From Pseudomonas fluorescens (GTDB lineage: Bacteria; Pseudomonadota; Gammaproteobacteria; Pseudomonadales; Pseudomonadaceae): a DNA stretch of 64,000 bases. Where the stretch lies: positions 46,534 through 110,533 of the forward strand of contig NZ_MRST01000014.1 of NCBI RefSeq assembly GCF_001902145.1. Reading direction: 5' to 3'. A program made the translations under genes and the position numbers. This document shows, one piece after another, positions 8,769 to 18,150 of this stretch (its first letter is position 1; every line of letters starts with the position of its first letter). A model generated the notes under the pieces. It worked only from the letters and a program-made list of their open reading frames with translations, made no database searches and had not been told where the DNA came from.

Positions 8769-8818
8769 CTACATCCGCATCAGGGTTCTGTGGGCAGTAT
8801 AAATAGTGCGCAGATGGG

Positions 8819-8839
8819 TGATAATCCGCTCAATTATCA
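8819..8839. promoter_or_regulatory. inverted repeat upstream of LysR gene
   Basis: TGATAAT-N7-ATTATCA, a perfect 7-bp inverted repeat of the size LysR proteins bind, directly upstream of the LysR coding region in the divergent region with alaX. It is probably an autoregulatory site. Confidence 0.45.
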
Positions 8840-8854
8840 ATGGACCTGTGCGTC

Positions 8855-9787
8855 ATGAGCATCAATCTTCCTTTGCCGTTATTGGGTGAAATGGCGATTT
8901 TCGTCAAGGTCGTGGAAACCGGCAGCTTTTCCGAAGCAGCGCGGCAACTCAGCGTTTCACCTTCGGCGGTGAGCCGCAGTATCTCGCGCCTGGAGCAGGC
9001 CCTGGCCACGCGCCTGCTGCAACGCACCACCCGCAAGCTGCGCCTGAGCGAGGGCGGCGAGGAGGTGTTCAAGCGTTGCCAGGAGATGGTCAATGCGGCG
9101 CGCTCGGTGATGGAAATCAGTGGGCAATTTACCCATGAAGCCGAGGGGCTGGTGCGGGTCAGTGTGCCCAAGGCGGTGGGGCGATTTGTGGTGCACCCGC
9201 ATATGCCGGAATTTTTGCGGCGCTATCCCAAGGTGGATGTGCACTTGATCCTGGAAGATAGGCATGTGGATTTGATCGACGACAACGTCGACTTGAGCAT
9301 CCGCATCACCGACAGCCCACCGCCAGGCTTGGTCGGGCGCCAGCTGTTGCCCATCGAACATTTGTTGTGCGCGACGCCGCAGTATCTGGCCGAGCACGGT
9401 ACACCGAGCCATCCCCATGATCTGCTCGGGCACAGTTGCATTTATCTGGGTGAGACACCGGGAGATTCACGCTGGAAGTTTCGCCAGGCTGGCAAGGCGG
9501 TAACGGTCGGCGTACGCGGCCGGTATGCGGCGAACCACACCGGGGTGCGACTGGAAGCGGCGTTGCAGCATGTCGGGATTGCCAGCTTGCCGTATTTCAC
9601 CGCACGGCACGCCTTGGAGGCGGGGCAGTTGGTGCAGGTGTTGCCGGGGTGGGATTTTATTGCGTCGTACCATGGCGAGGCGTGGTTGCTGCATTCGCCC
9701 ACACGTTACCTGCCGCCGAAGTTGCGGGTGTTTATCGATTATCTGGTGGAATGCATGGTCAAGGAGCCCACGCTGCGCCGACGGTAA
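8855..9787 (+). CDS. LysR-family transcriptional regulator
   Basis: 310 aa from ATG 8855 (an upstream ATG at 8840 would abut the inverted repeat). The winged helix-turn-helix occupies about residues 8-65 (FVKVVETGSFSEAARQLSVS followed by PSAVSRSISRLEQALATRLL) and the effector-binding domain the rest. The PHMPEFLRRYPKVDVHLILED and RITDSPPPGLVGRQLLP segments place it in the CrgA/DsdC-like subgroup often controlling oxidoreductase genes. Targets are unknown. alaX is divergent and is the obvious first candidate along with itself. Confidence 0.88.
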   Translation: MSINLPLPLLGEMAIFVKVVETGSFSEAARQLSVSPSAVSRSISRLEQALATRLLQRTTRKLRLSEGGEEVFKRCQEMVNAARSVMEISGQFTHEAEGLVRVSVPKAVGRFVVHPHMPEFLRRYPKVDVHLILEDRHVDLIDDNVDLSIRITDSPPPGLVGRQLLPIEHLLCATPQYLAEHGTPSHPHDLLGHSCIYLGETPGDSRWKFRQAGKAVTVGVRGRYAANHTGVRLEAALQHVGIASLPYFTARHALEAGQLVQVLPGWDFIASYHGEAWLLHSPTRYLPPKLRVFIDYLVECMVKEPTLRRR

Positions 9788-9791
9788 AAAC

Positions 9792-9880
9792 TGTGGGAGC
9801 GGGCTTGCTCGCGAATGCGGTGGATCAGTCTACTTATCTATAACTGAAAGATTGCATTCGCGAGCAAGCCCGCTCCCACA
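9792..9880. repeat. REPIN: inverted pair of GAGCGGGCTTGCTCGC-type REPs
   Basis: TGTGGGAGCGGGCTTGCTCG... at 9792-9818 is mirrored at 9854-9880. It lies between the convergent LysR gene and the 135-aa protein gene. Confidence 0.85.
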
Positions 9881-9904
9881 TGAGTCCTGTGCCGCTCAGA
9901 ACTG

Positions 9905-10312
9905 TCAGTGCTTGCTCTGGTCCTGAGGCATCGCCAGCAGCTGTTTTTCCTGGTTCCAGTCGAACGGTTCGTCGTTCTGTTCGGCTTCATGGCGACGTTC
10001 TTCCAGGGCCTGGTACAGGTCCAGTTCTTCGTCGGGCATGAAGTGCAGGCAGTCGCCGCCAAAGAACCACAGCAGGTCGCGGGGCACCAGGTGGGCGATT
10101 TGCGGGTAGCGCAGGATGACCTGGCTCATCAGGTCCTGGCCCAGGTACTGGCTTTCGATCGGGTCGATTGGCAACAGGGCGCGCAGTTCGTCGAAACGCT
10201 CCAGGAACAGCGAGTGGCTTTCCTCGGGTACCTGTTCGGCTTCGCCGACGGCAACCAGGATGCTGCGCAAGTGGTCGAGCAAGACGAGATGATCGGCAAC
10301 GACGTTGGACAC
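9905..10312 (-). CDS. conserved Pseudomonas protein of unknown function
   Basis: 135 aa, acidic, no signal peptide or membrane helix, so cytoplasmic. Segments such as PRDLLWFFGGDCLHFMPDEE and FLERFDELRALLPIDP look like a conserved small protein that I recall lying beside the fadE-type acyl-CoA dehydrogenase gene in P. aeruginosa (PA2815/PA2816 neighbourhood); this is recollection, not a search. No catalytic motif stands out. It is separated from fadE by a strong terminator, so it has its own promoter in a very short (about 20-75 bp) space. Confidence 0.7.
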   Translation of the reverse strand: MSNVVADHLVLLDHLRSILVAVGEAEQVPEESHSLFLERFDELRALLPIDPIESQYLGQDLMSQVILRYPQIAHLVPRDLLWFFGGDCLHFMPDEELDLYQALEERRHEAEQNDEPFDWNQEKQLLAMPQDQSKH

Positions 10313-10331
10313 GAGATAAGGCCTCTAAAGC

Positions 10332-10372
10332 AAAAACGGGCGCGAGAGTATAAGCCTCTCGCGCCCGTTTTT
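10332..10372 (-). terminator. intrinsic terminator after fadE
   Basis: AAAAACGGGCGCGAGAG and CTCTCGCGCCCGTTTTT form a 12-bp GC-rich stem with A/T tracts on both sides. It ends fadE transcription on the minus strand and would work in either direction. Confidence 0.85.
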
Positions 10373-10387
10373 ATATGACCGCTCGAC

Positions 10388-12835
10388 TCAGCGGACTTTA
10401 CCTTCTGCCTGCATCAGCTCTTCCTTGCTGAAATCATCCACGTCGATCACCTTGCGTCGCGCAGCCTCGGCATCGTGCAAGGTTTGTGCCTCGGCCGGTT
10501 GCAGCACGCCGGCCTGCAGGGCCGCGTCGATGGCATGCTCGCCGGCAGCCGGCTTGACCTGGCCGCTCTTGAGCGCGCTGTGGAGTTTTTTCTGCAAGGG
10601 GTGGCTGGCACCGAGCAGGTCGTAGGCATGTTGCAGGGCGCCCACGGGATCTTCTGCTGATTGTGGGCGATAACAGCCGGCCAGCAATTCTTCCAGGGTC
10701 GGGTCGCCTTTGGCGCGGCCGATCACGGCTGCCACTTCGGCATCCAGAGCGTCGGACGGCCCGGTATGACGACGCCCGAATGGGAACACGATTACCCGCA
10801 GCAGGCAGCCCAGCACCTTGTTCGGGAAGTTGCCCAGTAGCTCATCCAATGCGCGTTCCGATTCGCCCAGGCTTTCTTCCATGGCCCAGGCAAACAGCGG
10901 CTCCAGATGGTCCGGCGAGTCCAGGTCGTGATAACGCTTGAGCGCCGCCGACGCCAGGTACATGTGGCTGAGCACATCACCCAGGCGGGCGGACAGGCGT
11001 TCGCGGCGCTTGAGCTCGCCACCCAGCAACATCATGCTCAGGTCGGCCAGCAGGGCAAACGCAGCCGCCTGGCGATTCAGGGCACGGAAGTAGCCCTGGC
11101 TCAAACGGTTGCCCGGGGCTTTTTCGAAGTGCCCGAAGCCCAGGTTCAGCACCAGGGTGCTGGCGGCGTTGCTTACGGCAAAGCCGATGTGTTGCATCAG
11201 CAGGCCGTCGAATTCCTTCAACGCCTGGTCATGGTCTTCGCGGCCGGCCAGGGCCATTTCCTTGAGCACGAAGGGGTGGCAGCGAATGGCACCCTGGCCG
11301 AAGATCATCAGGTTACGCGAAAGGATATTTGCGCCTTCCACGGTGATGAAGATCGGCGCGCCCTGCCAGTTGCGGCCCAGGTAGTTGTTGGGGCCCATGA
11401 TGATACCCTTGCCGCCGTGCACGTCCATGGCGTGGCTGATGCACTCACGGCCGCGTTCGGTCAGGTGGTACTTGAGGATCGCCGACAGCACCGACGGCTT
11501 CTCGCCCAGGTCCACGGCGTTGGCGGTGAGCATGCGCGCGCTGTCCATCAGCCAGGCGTTGCCACCGATGCGTGCCAGGGCTTCCTGGATGCCTTCGAAG
11601 GCCGACAGCGGTACGTTGAACTGTTCGCGCACATGGGCGTATTGGCCGGTCACCAGGCTGGTGAACTTGGCGGCGCCGGTGCCGACGGCGGGCAGCGAGA
11701 TCGAACGGCCGACCGACAGGCAGTTCATCAACATCATCCAGCCCTTGCCGAGCATCTCCTGGCCACCGATCAGGTATTCCAGGGGGATGAACACATCCTT
11801 GCCGGAGTTGGGGCCGTTCATGAAGGCGGCGCCAAGCGGCAGGTGACGACGGCCGATTTCCACGCCAGGGGTGTCGGTAGGAATCAACGCCAGGCTGATG
11901 CCCAGGTCTTCTTCTTCACCCAGCAGGTGGTCCGGGTCATGGGCCTTGAAGGCCAGACCGAGCAAGGTCGCGACGGGGCCGAGGGTGATGTAGCGTTTTT
12001 CCCAGTTCAGGCGCAGGCCGAGGGTTTCCTTGCCTTGCCATTCGCCTTTGCAGATCACGCCGGTGTCGGGCATGGCGCCCGCATCGGAGCCGGCCAGCGG
12101 GCCGGTGAGGGCGAAGCACGGGATGTCGTCGCCACGGGCCAGGCGAGGTAGGTAGTGGTTGCGTTGTTCCTCGGTGCCGTAGTGCAGCAGCAGTTCGGCC
12201 GGGCCGAGGGAGTTGGGGACCATCACGGTGGAGGCCAGGTCACCGCTGCGGGTTGCGAGCTTCATGGCAACCTGGGAGTGGGCATAGGCGGAAAAGCCCT
12301 TGCCGCCGTATTCCTTGGGAATGATCAGGGCGAAGAAGCCATGGGTCTTGATGTGTTCCCAGGCTTGCGGCGGCAGGTCCATGGCCTGGCCGATTTCCCA
12401 GTCGCTGACCATGGCGCAGAGTTCTTCGGTGGGGCCGTCGATAAATGCCTGCTCTTCCTCGGTCAATTGCGCCTTGGGGTAGGCCAGCAATTTGTCCCAG
12501 TCGGGGCGGCCACTGAACAGCTCGCCGTCCCACCAGACGGTGCCGGCATCAATCGCATCGCGCTCGGTCTCGGACATCGGCGGCAGCACTTTCTGGAACC
12601 AGCTGAACAGCGGCTTGGTGAAGTATTGGCGGCGCAGGTCGGGCAGCAACAAAGGCGCGGCCACCACGGCCAGGAGCACCCAGAAGATCAGCAGCAGCCA
12701 ACCCGGTGCGTGGCTCCAGGCGCCCATCGCCAGCAGGTAGACGGCGACCACGCCCAGGGCGGGCAGGGGGGCAGTACGGCGGTGTGCCAGGTAGGCAATG
12801 CCGACCACCAGCACCAGTATCCACAACAACAGCAT
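10388..12835 (-). CDS. fadE: acyl-CoA dehydrogenase FadE
   Basis: 815 aa. It has two N-terminal membrane segments (LLLWILVLVVGIAYLAH and the LGVVAVYLLAMGAW region), then the acyl-CoA dehydrogenase fold (IPKEYGGKGFSAYAHS, CFALTGPLAGSDAGAMPDTG) and a C-terminal DUF1974 region, the E. coli FadE architecture. It oxidises acyl-CoA to trans-2-enoyl-CoA with FAD in the first beta-oxidation step, at the inner membrane. ATG 12835 is preferred over the longer frame because GGAGG sits 7 bp upstream and the length matches the family. Neighbours downstream in direction are unrelated; a terminator follows. Confidence 0.93.
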   Translation of the reverse strand: MLLLWILVLVVGIAYLAHRRTAPLPALGVVAVYLLAMGAWSHAPGWLLLIFWVLLAVVAAPLLLPDLRRQYFTKPLFSWFQKVLPPMSETERDAIDAGTVWWDGELFSGRPDWDKLLAYPKAQLTEEEQAFIDGPTEELCAMVSDWEIGQAMDLPPQAWEHIKTHGFFALIIPKEYGGKGFSAYAHSQVAMKLATRSGDLASTVMVPNSLGPAELLLHYGTEEQRNHYLPRLARGDDIPCFALTGPLAGSDAGAMPDTGVICKGEWQGKETLGLRLNWEKRYITLGPVATLLGLAFKAHDPDHLLGEEEDLGISLALIPTDTPGVEIGRRHLPLGAAFMNGPNSGKDVFIPLEYLIGGQEMLGKGWMMLMNCLSVGRSISLPAVGTGAAKFTSLVTGQYAHVREQFNVPLSAFEGIQEALARIGGNAWLMDSARMLTANAVDLGEKPSVLSAILKYHLTERGRECISHAMDVHGGKGIIMGPNNYLGRNWQGAPIFITVEGANILSRNLMIFGQGAIRCHPFVLKEMALAGREDHDQALKEFDGLLMQHIGFAVSNAASTLVLNLGFGHFEKAPGNRLSQGYFRALNRQAAAFALLADLSMMLLGGELKRRERLSARLGDVLSHMYLASAALKRYHDLDSPDHLEPLFAWAMEESLGESERALDELLGNFPNKVLGCLLRVIVFPFGRRHTGPSDALDAEVAAVIGRAKGDPTLEELLAGCYRPQSAEDPVGALQHAYDLLGASHPLQKKLHSALKSGQVKPAAGEHAIDAALQAGVLQPAEAQTLHDAEAARRKVIDVDDFSKEELMQAEGKVR

Positions 12836-13025
12836 ATCCAATCCTCCGTGAACCAGGGGCGAAACCACCAGGGAGCTTAGTCGGCATCCGAACAAGCCGG
12901 GTGATCAGGGTGTAACAAGGTGTACTGGGCAACCTATCAGCCGGCGCCGGCATTTGGCCGAATCGTCGTTATCTCTCTGGCAGGCCTGGTGGTTAAACTC
13001 CAGGCTCCCCTCGGAGATCAAGCTC

Positions 13026-13685
13026 ATGAACACGTACTTGAGTCCCAGCCGCTTCATCGATAGTGACCACCCTGTGGTGGTGGAGTTCGCCGAGAAACAT
13101 CGCGGAACCCACCCGGATTTAAGTGACCAGGCAGTCAGTCTTTACTACGCGGTGCGTGAGGCCATTCGCTACAACCCCTATACCTTCAGCCGTGACCCCA
13201 ACACCTTGAGCGCCAGCTTCGCCCTGGCGGCCGGCGAAAGCTACTGCGTGCCCAAAGCCACGTTGCTCGCCGCTTGCGCGCGCCACTGCGGCATTCCTGC
13301 ACGCATTGGCCTGGCGGACGTGCGCAACCACCTGTCCACACCGCGACTGCTCGCCCTGCTCAAAAGTGACGTGTTCGCCATGCACGGTTATACCGAGCTT
13401 TACCTGAACGGCCGCTGGGTCAAGGCCACTCCGGCGTTCAACCAGCAACTGTGCGAAGTGTTCGACGTGCCGCCGCTGGAATTCGATGGGCTGCACGACA
13501 GCGTGTTCCACGCGTTCAATCGCCAGGGCCAGCGTTCTATGGAGTACGTGGTGGACCATGGGCAATTTGCTGACGTGCCCGAAGCATTTTTCTTCAGTCA
13601 TATCCGCCAGTGCTACCCGCACCTGTTTGGCGACGATGCGCCCACCTTGCTCGGCGATATGCAGGGCGATTTAAGCCGCGGCTGA
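13026..13685 (+). CDS. transglutaminase-like cysteine peptidase-fold protein
   Basis: 219 aa with a transglutaminase-like core. The nucleophile is in AAGESYCVPKATLLAACARHCGIPARIGLADV, the His in MHGYTELYLNGRWVKATPAFN, and the Asp follows. Such proteins are usually cytoplasmic peptidases or amide-modifying enzymes; no signal peptide is present. The start at 13026 was chosen because CGGAG precedes it; the longer frame begins inside the fadE promoter region. Order transglutaminase, GST, ABC exporter follows P. aeruginosa PA2814-PA2811 as I recall it. Confidence 0.78.
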   Translation: MNTYLSPSRFIDSDHPVVVEFAEKHRGTHPDLSDQAVSLYYAVREAIRYNPYTFSRDPNTLSASFALAAGESYCVPKATLLAACARHCGIPARIGLADVRNHLSTPRLLALLKSDVFAMHGYTELYLNGRWVKATPAFNQQLCEVFDVPPLEFDGLHDSVFHAFNRQGQRSMEYVVDHGQFADVPEAFFFSHIRQCYPHLFGDDAPTLLGDMQGDLSRG

Positions 13686-13741
13686 ACCGGCGTATGCTGC
13701 TGCGTTCATCAAGCCATGTTCATCAACGATAAGGCGCGGTC

Positions 13742-14359
13742 ATGCTGAAGATCTGGGGTCGTAAAAATTCATCAAACGTCAGGAAAGCACTGTGGTGCGC
13801 CGAGGAGCTCGGCCTGGACTATGAAGCAATTGATGCGGGCGGGGCTTTTGGTGTGGTCGATACCCCGCAATACCGGGCCATGAACCCCAATGGCCGGGTG
13901 CCGGTGATCGAAGATGGCGACTTTGTGCTGTGGGAATCCAACACCATCGTGCGCTACCTGTGCGCCAAGCAGGCATCGGATTTTTACCCCAGCGACCTGC
14001 AAGCCCGGGCCAACGCCGAGAAGTGGATGGACTGGACCACTTCCACACTCGCCGATCCGTTCAAAGCGGTGTTCTGGGGCATCGTGCGCACTCCGGCTGA
14101 CCAGCAAAACTGGGACAGTATCAATGCCGGGCGCCAAGCCTGTATCGACGCGCTCAAAACCGTCGAACAAGCCCTCGCCGAGCAACCCTACCTGTCCGGC
14201 CAGGCGTTCGGCATGGGCGATATTCCCTTGGGCTGCTTCATCTACGCCTGGTTCGAGATGCCCATCGAACGTCCCGTTATGCCCCATCTGGAGGCCTGGT
14301 ACCAGCGTCTGCAGCAGCGCCCGGCCTACCGCAAGGCGGTGATGACCGCGTTGACTTAA
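13742..14359 (+). CDS. glutathione S-transferase family protein
   Basis: 205 aa. The N-terminal thioredoxin-fold domain (MLKIWGRKNSSNVRKALWCA, and the cis-Pro/substrate loop NPNGRVPVIEDGDFVLWESN that binds glutathione) is followed by an all-helical C-terminal domain with GQAFGMGDIPLGCF. A Ser in the NSSNVRK segment is the probable thiol-activating residue. Cytosolic detoxification or thiol-transfer enzyme; substrate unknown. It lies 56 bp after the transglutaminase-like gene and may be cotranscribed with it. Confidence 0.88.
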   Translation: MLKIWGRKNSSNVRKALWCAEELGLDYEAIDAGGAFGVVDTPQYRAMNPNGRVPVIEDGDFVLWESNTIVRYLCAKQASDFYPSDLQARANAEKWMDWTTSTLADPFKAVFWGIVRTPADQQNWDSINAGRQACIDALKTVEQALAEQPYLSGQAFGMGDIPLGCFIYAWFEMPIERPVMPHLEAWYQRLQQRPAYRKAVMTALT

Positions 14360-14494
14360 TACACACTATTAATACGGGTGACTGTACTTGTGCGGCATGG
14401 GCACGCACCATGCTCGCACTGCATCGCAGGTTGAACTACCTACGGTGTGCCTTCATCTATTCTTTCTATTCCCTTCTTTGGTGCGTATTTCCAT

Positions 14495-15427
14495 ATGAGT
14501 TCCGCTCTGTCCATCCGGCAGCTAACCAAAACCTACGGCAACGGTTTCCAGGCCCTGAGTGGTATCGATCTGGACGTTGCCGAAGGTGACTTCTTCGCCT
14601 TGCTCGGCCCCAACGGTGCCGGCAAATCCACTACCATCGGTATTCTCTCCACCCTGGTCAACAAGACCAGCGGCACGGTGAATATCTTCGGGCATGACCT
14701 GGACAAATCCCCGGCGGCGCTCAAGCGCTCCATTGGCGTGGTGCCCCAGGAATTCAATTTCAACCAGTTCGAAAAGACCTTCGACATTGTCGTGACCCAG
14801 GCCGGCTACTACGGCATTCCGGCGAAAGTCGCCAAGGAACGCGCCGAGCAGTACCTGACCCAACTGGGCCTGTGGGACAAGCGTGATGTGCCTTCGCGCT
14901 CGCTGTCCGGTGGCATGAAGCGACGCCTGATGATCGCCCGTGCGCTGGTGCATGAACCGCGCCTGTTGATCCTCGACGAACCTACCGCCGGCGTGGATAT
15001 CGAGCTGCGCCGCTCGATGTGGGCCTTCCTCACCGAACTGAACGAGAAAGGCATCACCATCATCCTCACCACCCACTACCTGGAAGAGGCTGAGCAGTTG
15101 TGCCGCAACATCGGCATCATCGACCACGGCACCATTGTCGAGAACACCAGCATGCGCAACCTGCTGGGCCAGTTGCATGTGGAAACTTTCCTGCTCGACC
15201 TGAAGAACAATCTGTCGGTGGCCCCGCAGTTGCTCGGCTATCCAAGCCGGTTGGTGAACAGCCACACCCTGGAAGTCCAGGTGGATAAGGCCATGGGCAT
15301 CACCGCATTGTTCACCCAATTGGCGACCCAGCACATTGAAGTGCTGAGCCTGCGTAACAAAACCAATCGCCTTGAGGAGTTGTTCGTGTCCCTGGTGGAG
15401 AAAAATCTGGCGAAGGTGGCGGTATGA
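14495..15427 (+). CDS. yadG: ABC exporter ATP-binding protein, YadG type
   Basis: 310 aa with Walker A GPNGAGKST, signature LSGGMKRRL, Walker B LLILDEPTAG and an H-loop in TTHYLEEAEQL. The C-terminal extension of about 80 residues is typical of DrrA/YadG-type ATPases of ABC-2 exporters. ATG 14495 fits the 308-aa size of E. coli YadG; a GTG at 14447 would add a 16-residue tail with no family match. It overlaps the permease gene by ATGA, so the two make one exporter of unknown substrate. Confidence 0.88.
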   Translation: MSSALSIRQLTKTYGNGFQALSGIDLDVAEGDFFALLGPNGAGKSTTIGILSTLVNKTSGTVNIFGHDLDKSPAALKRSIGVVPQEFNFNQFEKTFDIVVTQAGYYGIPAKVAKERAEQYLTQLGLWDKRDVPSRSLSGGMKRRLMIARALVHEPRLLILDEPTAGVDIELRRSMWAFLTELNEKGITIILTTHYLEEAEQLCRNIGIIDHGTIVENTSMRNLLGQLHVETFLLDLKNNLSVAPQLLGYPSRLVNSHTLEVQVDKAMGITALFTQLATQHIEVLSLRNKTNRLEELFVSLVEKNLAKVAV

Positions 15428-16203
15428 GTTCTGAACTGCAACCCAACCTTGTCGCGCTGCAAACCATTGTCTATCGCGAAGTGAAGCGCTTTACCCGGAT
15501 CTGGCCGCAGACCCTGCTGCCACCGGCGATCACCATGGTCCTGTACTTTGTGATCTTCGGTAACCTGATTGGCCGGCAGATCGGCGACATGGGTGGCTTC
15601 ACCTACATGGAATACATTGTGCCGGGATTGATCATGATGTCGGTGATCACCAACTCCTACGGCAACGTGGTGTCGAGTTTCTTTGGCAGCAAGTTCCAGC
15701 GCTCCATCGAAGAGCTGATGGTCTCGCCGGTGTCACCGCACACCATCCTCATCGGCTACACCTTGGGCGGCGTGTTGCGCGGCCTGATGGTGGGGGTGAT
15801 CGTGACGCTGCTGTCGCTGTTCTTCACCCACCTGCAGGTGCATCACCTTGGGGTCACCATTCTGGTGGTGGTGCTCACGGCGACGATTTTTTCGTTGCTG
15901 GGCTTTATCAACGCCGTGTTCGCACGCAACTTCGATGATATTTCCATCATCCCGACCTTCGTGCTCACGCCGTTGACCTACCTGGGCGGGGTGTTTTACT
16001 CCATCACCTTGCTGCCACCGTTCTGGCAGACCGTGTCCCTGGCCAACCCGGTGCTGCACATGGTCAACGCCTTCCGCTACGGCATTCTGGGCGTGTCGGA
16101 TATCAAGATCAGCGTGGCGATCACTTTCATGATCGTCGCCACCATCGTCTTGTATATCGGCTGCGCGCGGTTGCTGGTGAGTGGGCGTGGGATGCGTACC
16201 TAG
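15424..16203 (+). CDS. yadH: ABC-2 type permease, YadH type
   Basis: 259 aa with six predicted membrane segments (for example LPPAITMVLYFVIFGNLIG, VIVTLLSLFFTHL and the HHLGVTILVVVLTATIFSLLG region) and the ABC-2 hallmark SPVSPHTILIGYTLGG. It forms the membrane channel for the ATPase encoded just upstream, with a 4-bp overlap. Substrate unknown; the E. coli homologue is likewise uncharacterised. Confidence 0.87.
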   Translation: MSSELQPNLVALQTIVYREVKRFTRIWPQTLLPPAITMVLYFVIFGNLIGRQIGDMGGFTYMEYIVPGLIMMSVITNSYGNVVSSFFGSKFQRSIEELMVSPVSPHTILIGYTLGGVLRGLMVGVIVTLLSLFFTHLQVHHLGVTILVVVLTATIFSLLGFINAVFARNFDDISIIPTFVLTPLTYLGGVFYSITLLPPFWQTVSLANPVLHMVNAFRYGILGVSDIKISVAITFMIVATIVLYIGCARLLVSGRGMRT

Positions 16204-16226
16204 CCGCTGACGGCACGCGGTAAAAA

Positions 16227-16314
16227 ATGTGGGAGCGGGCTTGCTCGCGAATGCGGATCAGTTGCTGATGCATTGACTGACACGACGCCTTCGCGAGCAA
16301 GCCCGCTCCCACAT
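16227..16314. repeat. REPIN: inverted pair of GAGCGGGCTTGCTCGC-type REPs
   Basis: ATGTGGGAGCGGGCTTGCTC... at 16227-16251 mirrored at 16290-16314, between the convergent yadH and TetR genes. Confidence 0.85.
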
Positions 16315-16331
16315 TTGCTATGTGCAGGGCT

Positions 16332-16871
16332 TTAAGCCTTCAGTGCCAGTTCGATCAGGTCATGCAGTTCTTCAACAGCCAACGGCTGGGCCGAAAACAG
16401 AATACGAAACACCGTCGGTGCGGCGAGCAGGTTGATCAGATGGTCAACGCTCGGCGGCTGTTCCTGCGGATAGCGATCAACAATCACCTGCAACTGCCCA
16501 CTCAGGATGCTCACGCAATACCCTGGCGTAGGGCTGCTTTGCACGTCGCGCATCATATTGCGGCCTACGTCCGAACTCATCTCATCCAGATACTGCTCGG
16601 CCCAGGCTTGCAGGTCGCCACGCAGGCTGCCGGTGTTGGCAGGTTCGGTATCGGGGCGCATTCGGGCCAGGGCGACGTCGGCGAGCAGTACTGACAGATC
16701 GCCCCAGCGCCGGTAAATGGTCGACGGCGTGACACCTGCACATGCCGCAATCATCGGCACGGTGACGCTGGAACGCTCATGGGCTTCCAGCAATTGGCGC
16801 ACCGCCCTGTGGACGGATTCTTGTACCCGGGCACTACGGCCCCCCGGGCGGAGGCCTTCTTTGATCGCCAT
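16332..16871 (-). CDS. TetR-family repressor
   Basis: 179 aa from ATG 16871 (AAGG upstream; the longer frame extends into the operator region). The N-terminal helix-turn-helix is VTVPMIAACAGVTPSTIYRRWGDL at about residues 38-60, followed by a helical ligand domain resembling the TetR_C_16/17 kind. It is divergent from an MFS transporter gene, the classic arrangement in which the repressor controls the pump and itself and is released by a pumped compound. The inducer is unknown. Confidence 0.87.
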   Translation of the reverse strand: MAIKEGLRPGGRSARVQESVHRAVRQLLEAHERSSVTVPMIAACAGVTPSTIYRRWGDLSVLLADVALARMRPDTEPANTGSLRGDLQAWAEQYLDEMSSDVGRNMMRDVQSSPTPGYCVSILSGQLQVIVDRYPQEQPPSVDHLINLLAAPTVFRILFSAQPLAVEELHDLIELALKA

Positions 16872-16894
16872 GGGCAAGACCTTAACACAAAGAA

Positions 16895-16937
16895 TTTGCT
16901 TTAAGCGCCAGCGAATAGCACACTGCACAAAAGCAAA
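16895..16937. promoter_or_regulatory. divergent TetR/MFS control region with inverted repeats
   Basis: The 91 bp between the two divergent genes contain TTTGCTTT and its near mirror AAAGCAAA, plus the short palindrome GCTTTAAGC. These are plausible TetR half-sites overlapping both promoters, but the spacing is wide for one TetR dimer. Confidence 0.35.
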
Positions 16938-16962
16938 GTATTAGCTTTAGCGGAGCGTGTCC

Positions 16963-18150
16963 ATGTCCAGCGTCATCTCTCAACGGTCCAGCCTGGCGTT
17001 TCTGGTGATCACGGTGCTGACCTTTCTCGCCGCCTCCAGCGCGCCGACGCCGTTGTATCAGGTGTATCAAGACCACCTGCATTTTTCGGCGGCCATGCTC
17101 ACGGCCATCTTTGGTGTCTATGCCGTGAGCCTGCTGGCGGCGCTGCTGACCGTGGGGTCGCTCTCGGATTACCTGGGGCGCAAGCCGGTGATCTTCGCCG
17201 CGCTGCTGCTCAATAGTGTGGCGATGCTGCTGTTTATCGTTGCTGACAGCACCGCCTGCCTGCTGGCCGCCCGCGCGTTGCAGGGCTTCGCGACTGGCAC
17301 TGCCACAGCGGTATTGAGTGCGACGCTGCTCGATACCGACCGCGTCCGCGGCCCGATGCTCAACAGCCTTGCACCGATGCTCGGCATGGCCAGTGGGGGC
17401 CTGGGCAGCGGGCTGCTGGTGGAGTTCGCGCCGTGGCCAACCCAATTGATCTATTACACCCTGCTGGGCTTGATGGTGTTGCAGGCTCTGTATGTCTGGC
17501 GCCTGCCTGAAACGGTCAGTCGCATACCAGGCGCCTTGAAGTCCCTGGCGCCAACCCTGCATGTGCCGCCGCAGGCGCGCCGCGCGTTGTGGCTGGCGAT
17601 GCCATTGAATGTGGCCGTGTGGGCGCTGGGTGGGTTCTTTTCCTCGTTGGCGCCGTCGTTGGTGCGCATCGCCACGGGGTCGACCTCGCACTTGATCGGC
17701 GGCGGGCTGGTGGCGGTGGTGACCTTGAGCGGCGCGGTGATGATCTACAGCCTGCGCAACCACGTGGCTGACAGGGTCATGCGCCTGTCGGCTGCACTGC
17801 TGGCCGTGGGCGTGGGGTTGTTGCTGGTTGCCGTAAACACCGCCAGCCTGTGGCTATTCTTTGCCGCCAGCGTGATCGCAGGCCTGGGGTTCGGCGGCGG
17901 TTTCATGGGCAGTGTGCGCAGTATTGTGGGCCTGGCGTTGCCCCATGAGCGGGCGGGCCTGATGTCGGCGTTCTATGTATTGAGCTACCTGGCGTTCTGC
18001 GTGCCGGCGTTGTTGGCGGGTAACCTGAGTCGCGTGTTTGGCCTGGTCGCGACCACGGACGGCTACGGTGCGGTGCTTATCTTGCTGTCTCTCGGGGCCC
18101 TTGGTGGGTTGTTGTGGCGGGACTCGGCGCAGGCAAGGGCGAGGGCATGA
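16963..18150 (+). CDS. MFS transporter, drug/metabolite efflux type
   Basis: 395 aa with 12 expected helices and the MFS loop 2-3 motif in GSLSDYLGRKPVIF. The N-terminal TFLAASSAPTPLYQVYQD is common in a proteobacterial DHA1-like subgroup beside TetR genes. ATG 16963 is 7 bp from a GGAG; a GTG at 16957 is too close to it. Probably exports a toxic small molecule by proton antiport under the adjacent TetR repressor. Confidence 0.87.
   Translation: MSSVISQRSSLAFLVITVLTFLAASSAPTPLYQVYQDHLHFSAAMLTAIFGVYAVSLLAALLTVGSLSDYLGRKPVIFAALLLNSVAMLLFIVADSTACLLAARALQGFATGTATAVLSATLLDTDRVRGPMLNSLAPMLGMASGGLGSGLLVEFAPWPTQLIYYTLLGLMVLQALYVWRLPETVSRIPGALKSLAPTLHVPPQARRALWLAMPLNVAVWALGGFFSSLAPSLVRIATGSTSHLIGGGLVAVVTLSGAVMIYSLRNHVADRVMRLSAALLAVGVGLLLVAVNTASLWLFFAASVIAGLGFGGGFMGSVRSIVGLALPHERAGLMSAFYVLSYLAFCVPALLAGNLSRVFGLVATTDGYGAVLILLSLGALGGLLWRDSAQARARA

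Noticed and set aside
14447..14494. GTG start extending the YadG-type ATPase by 16 residues
   Set aside because: The extension is hydrophobic, unlike the family, and ATG 14495 gives the usual length.
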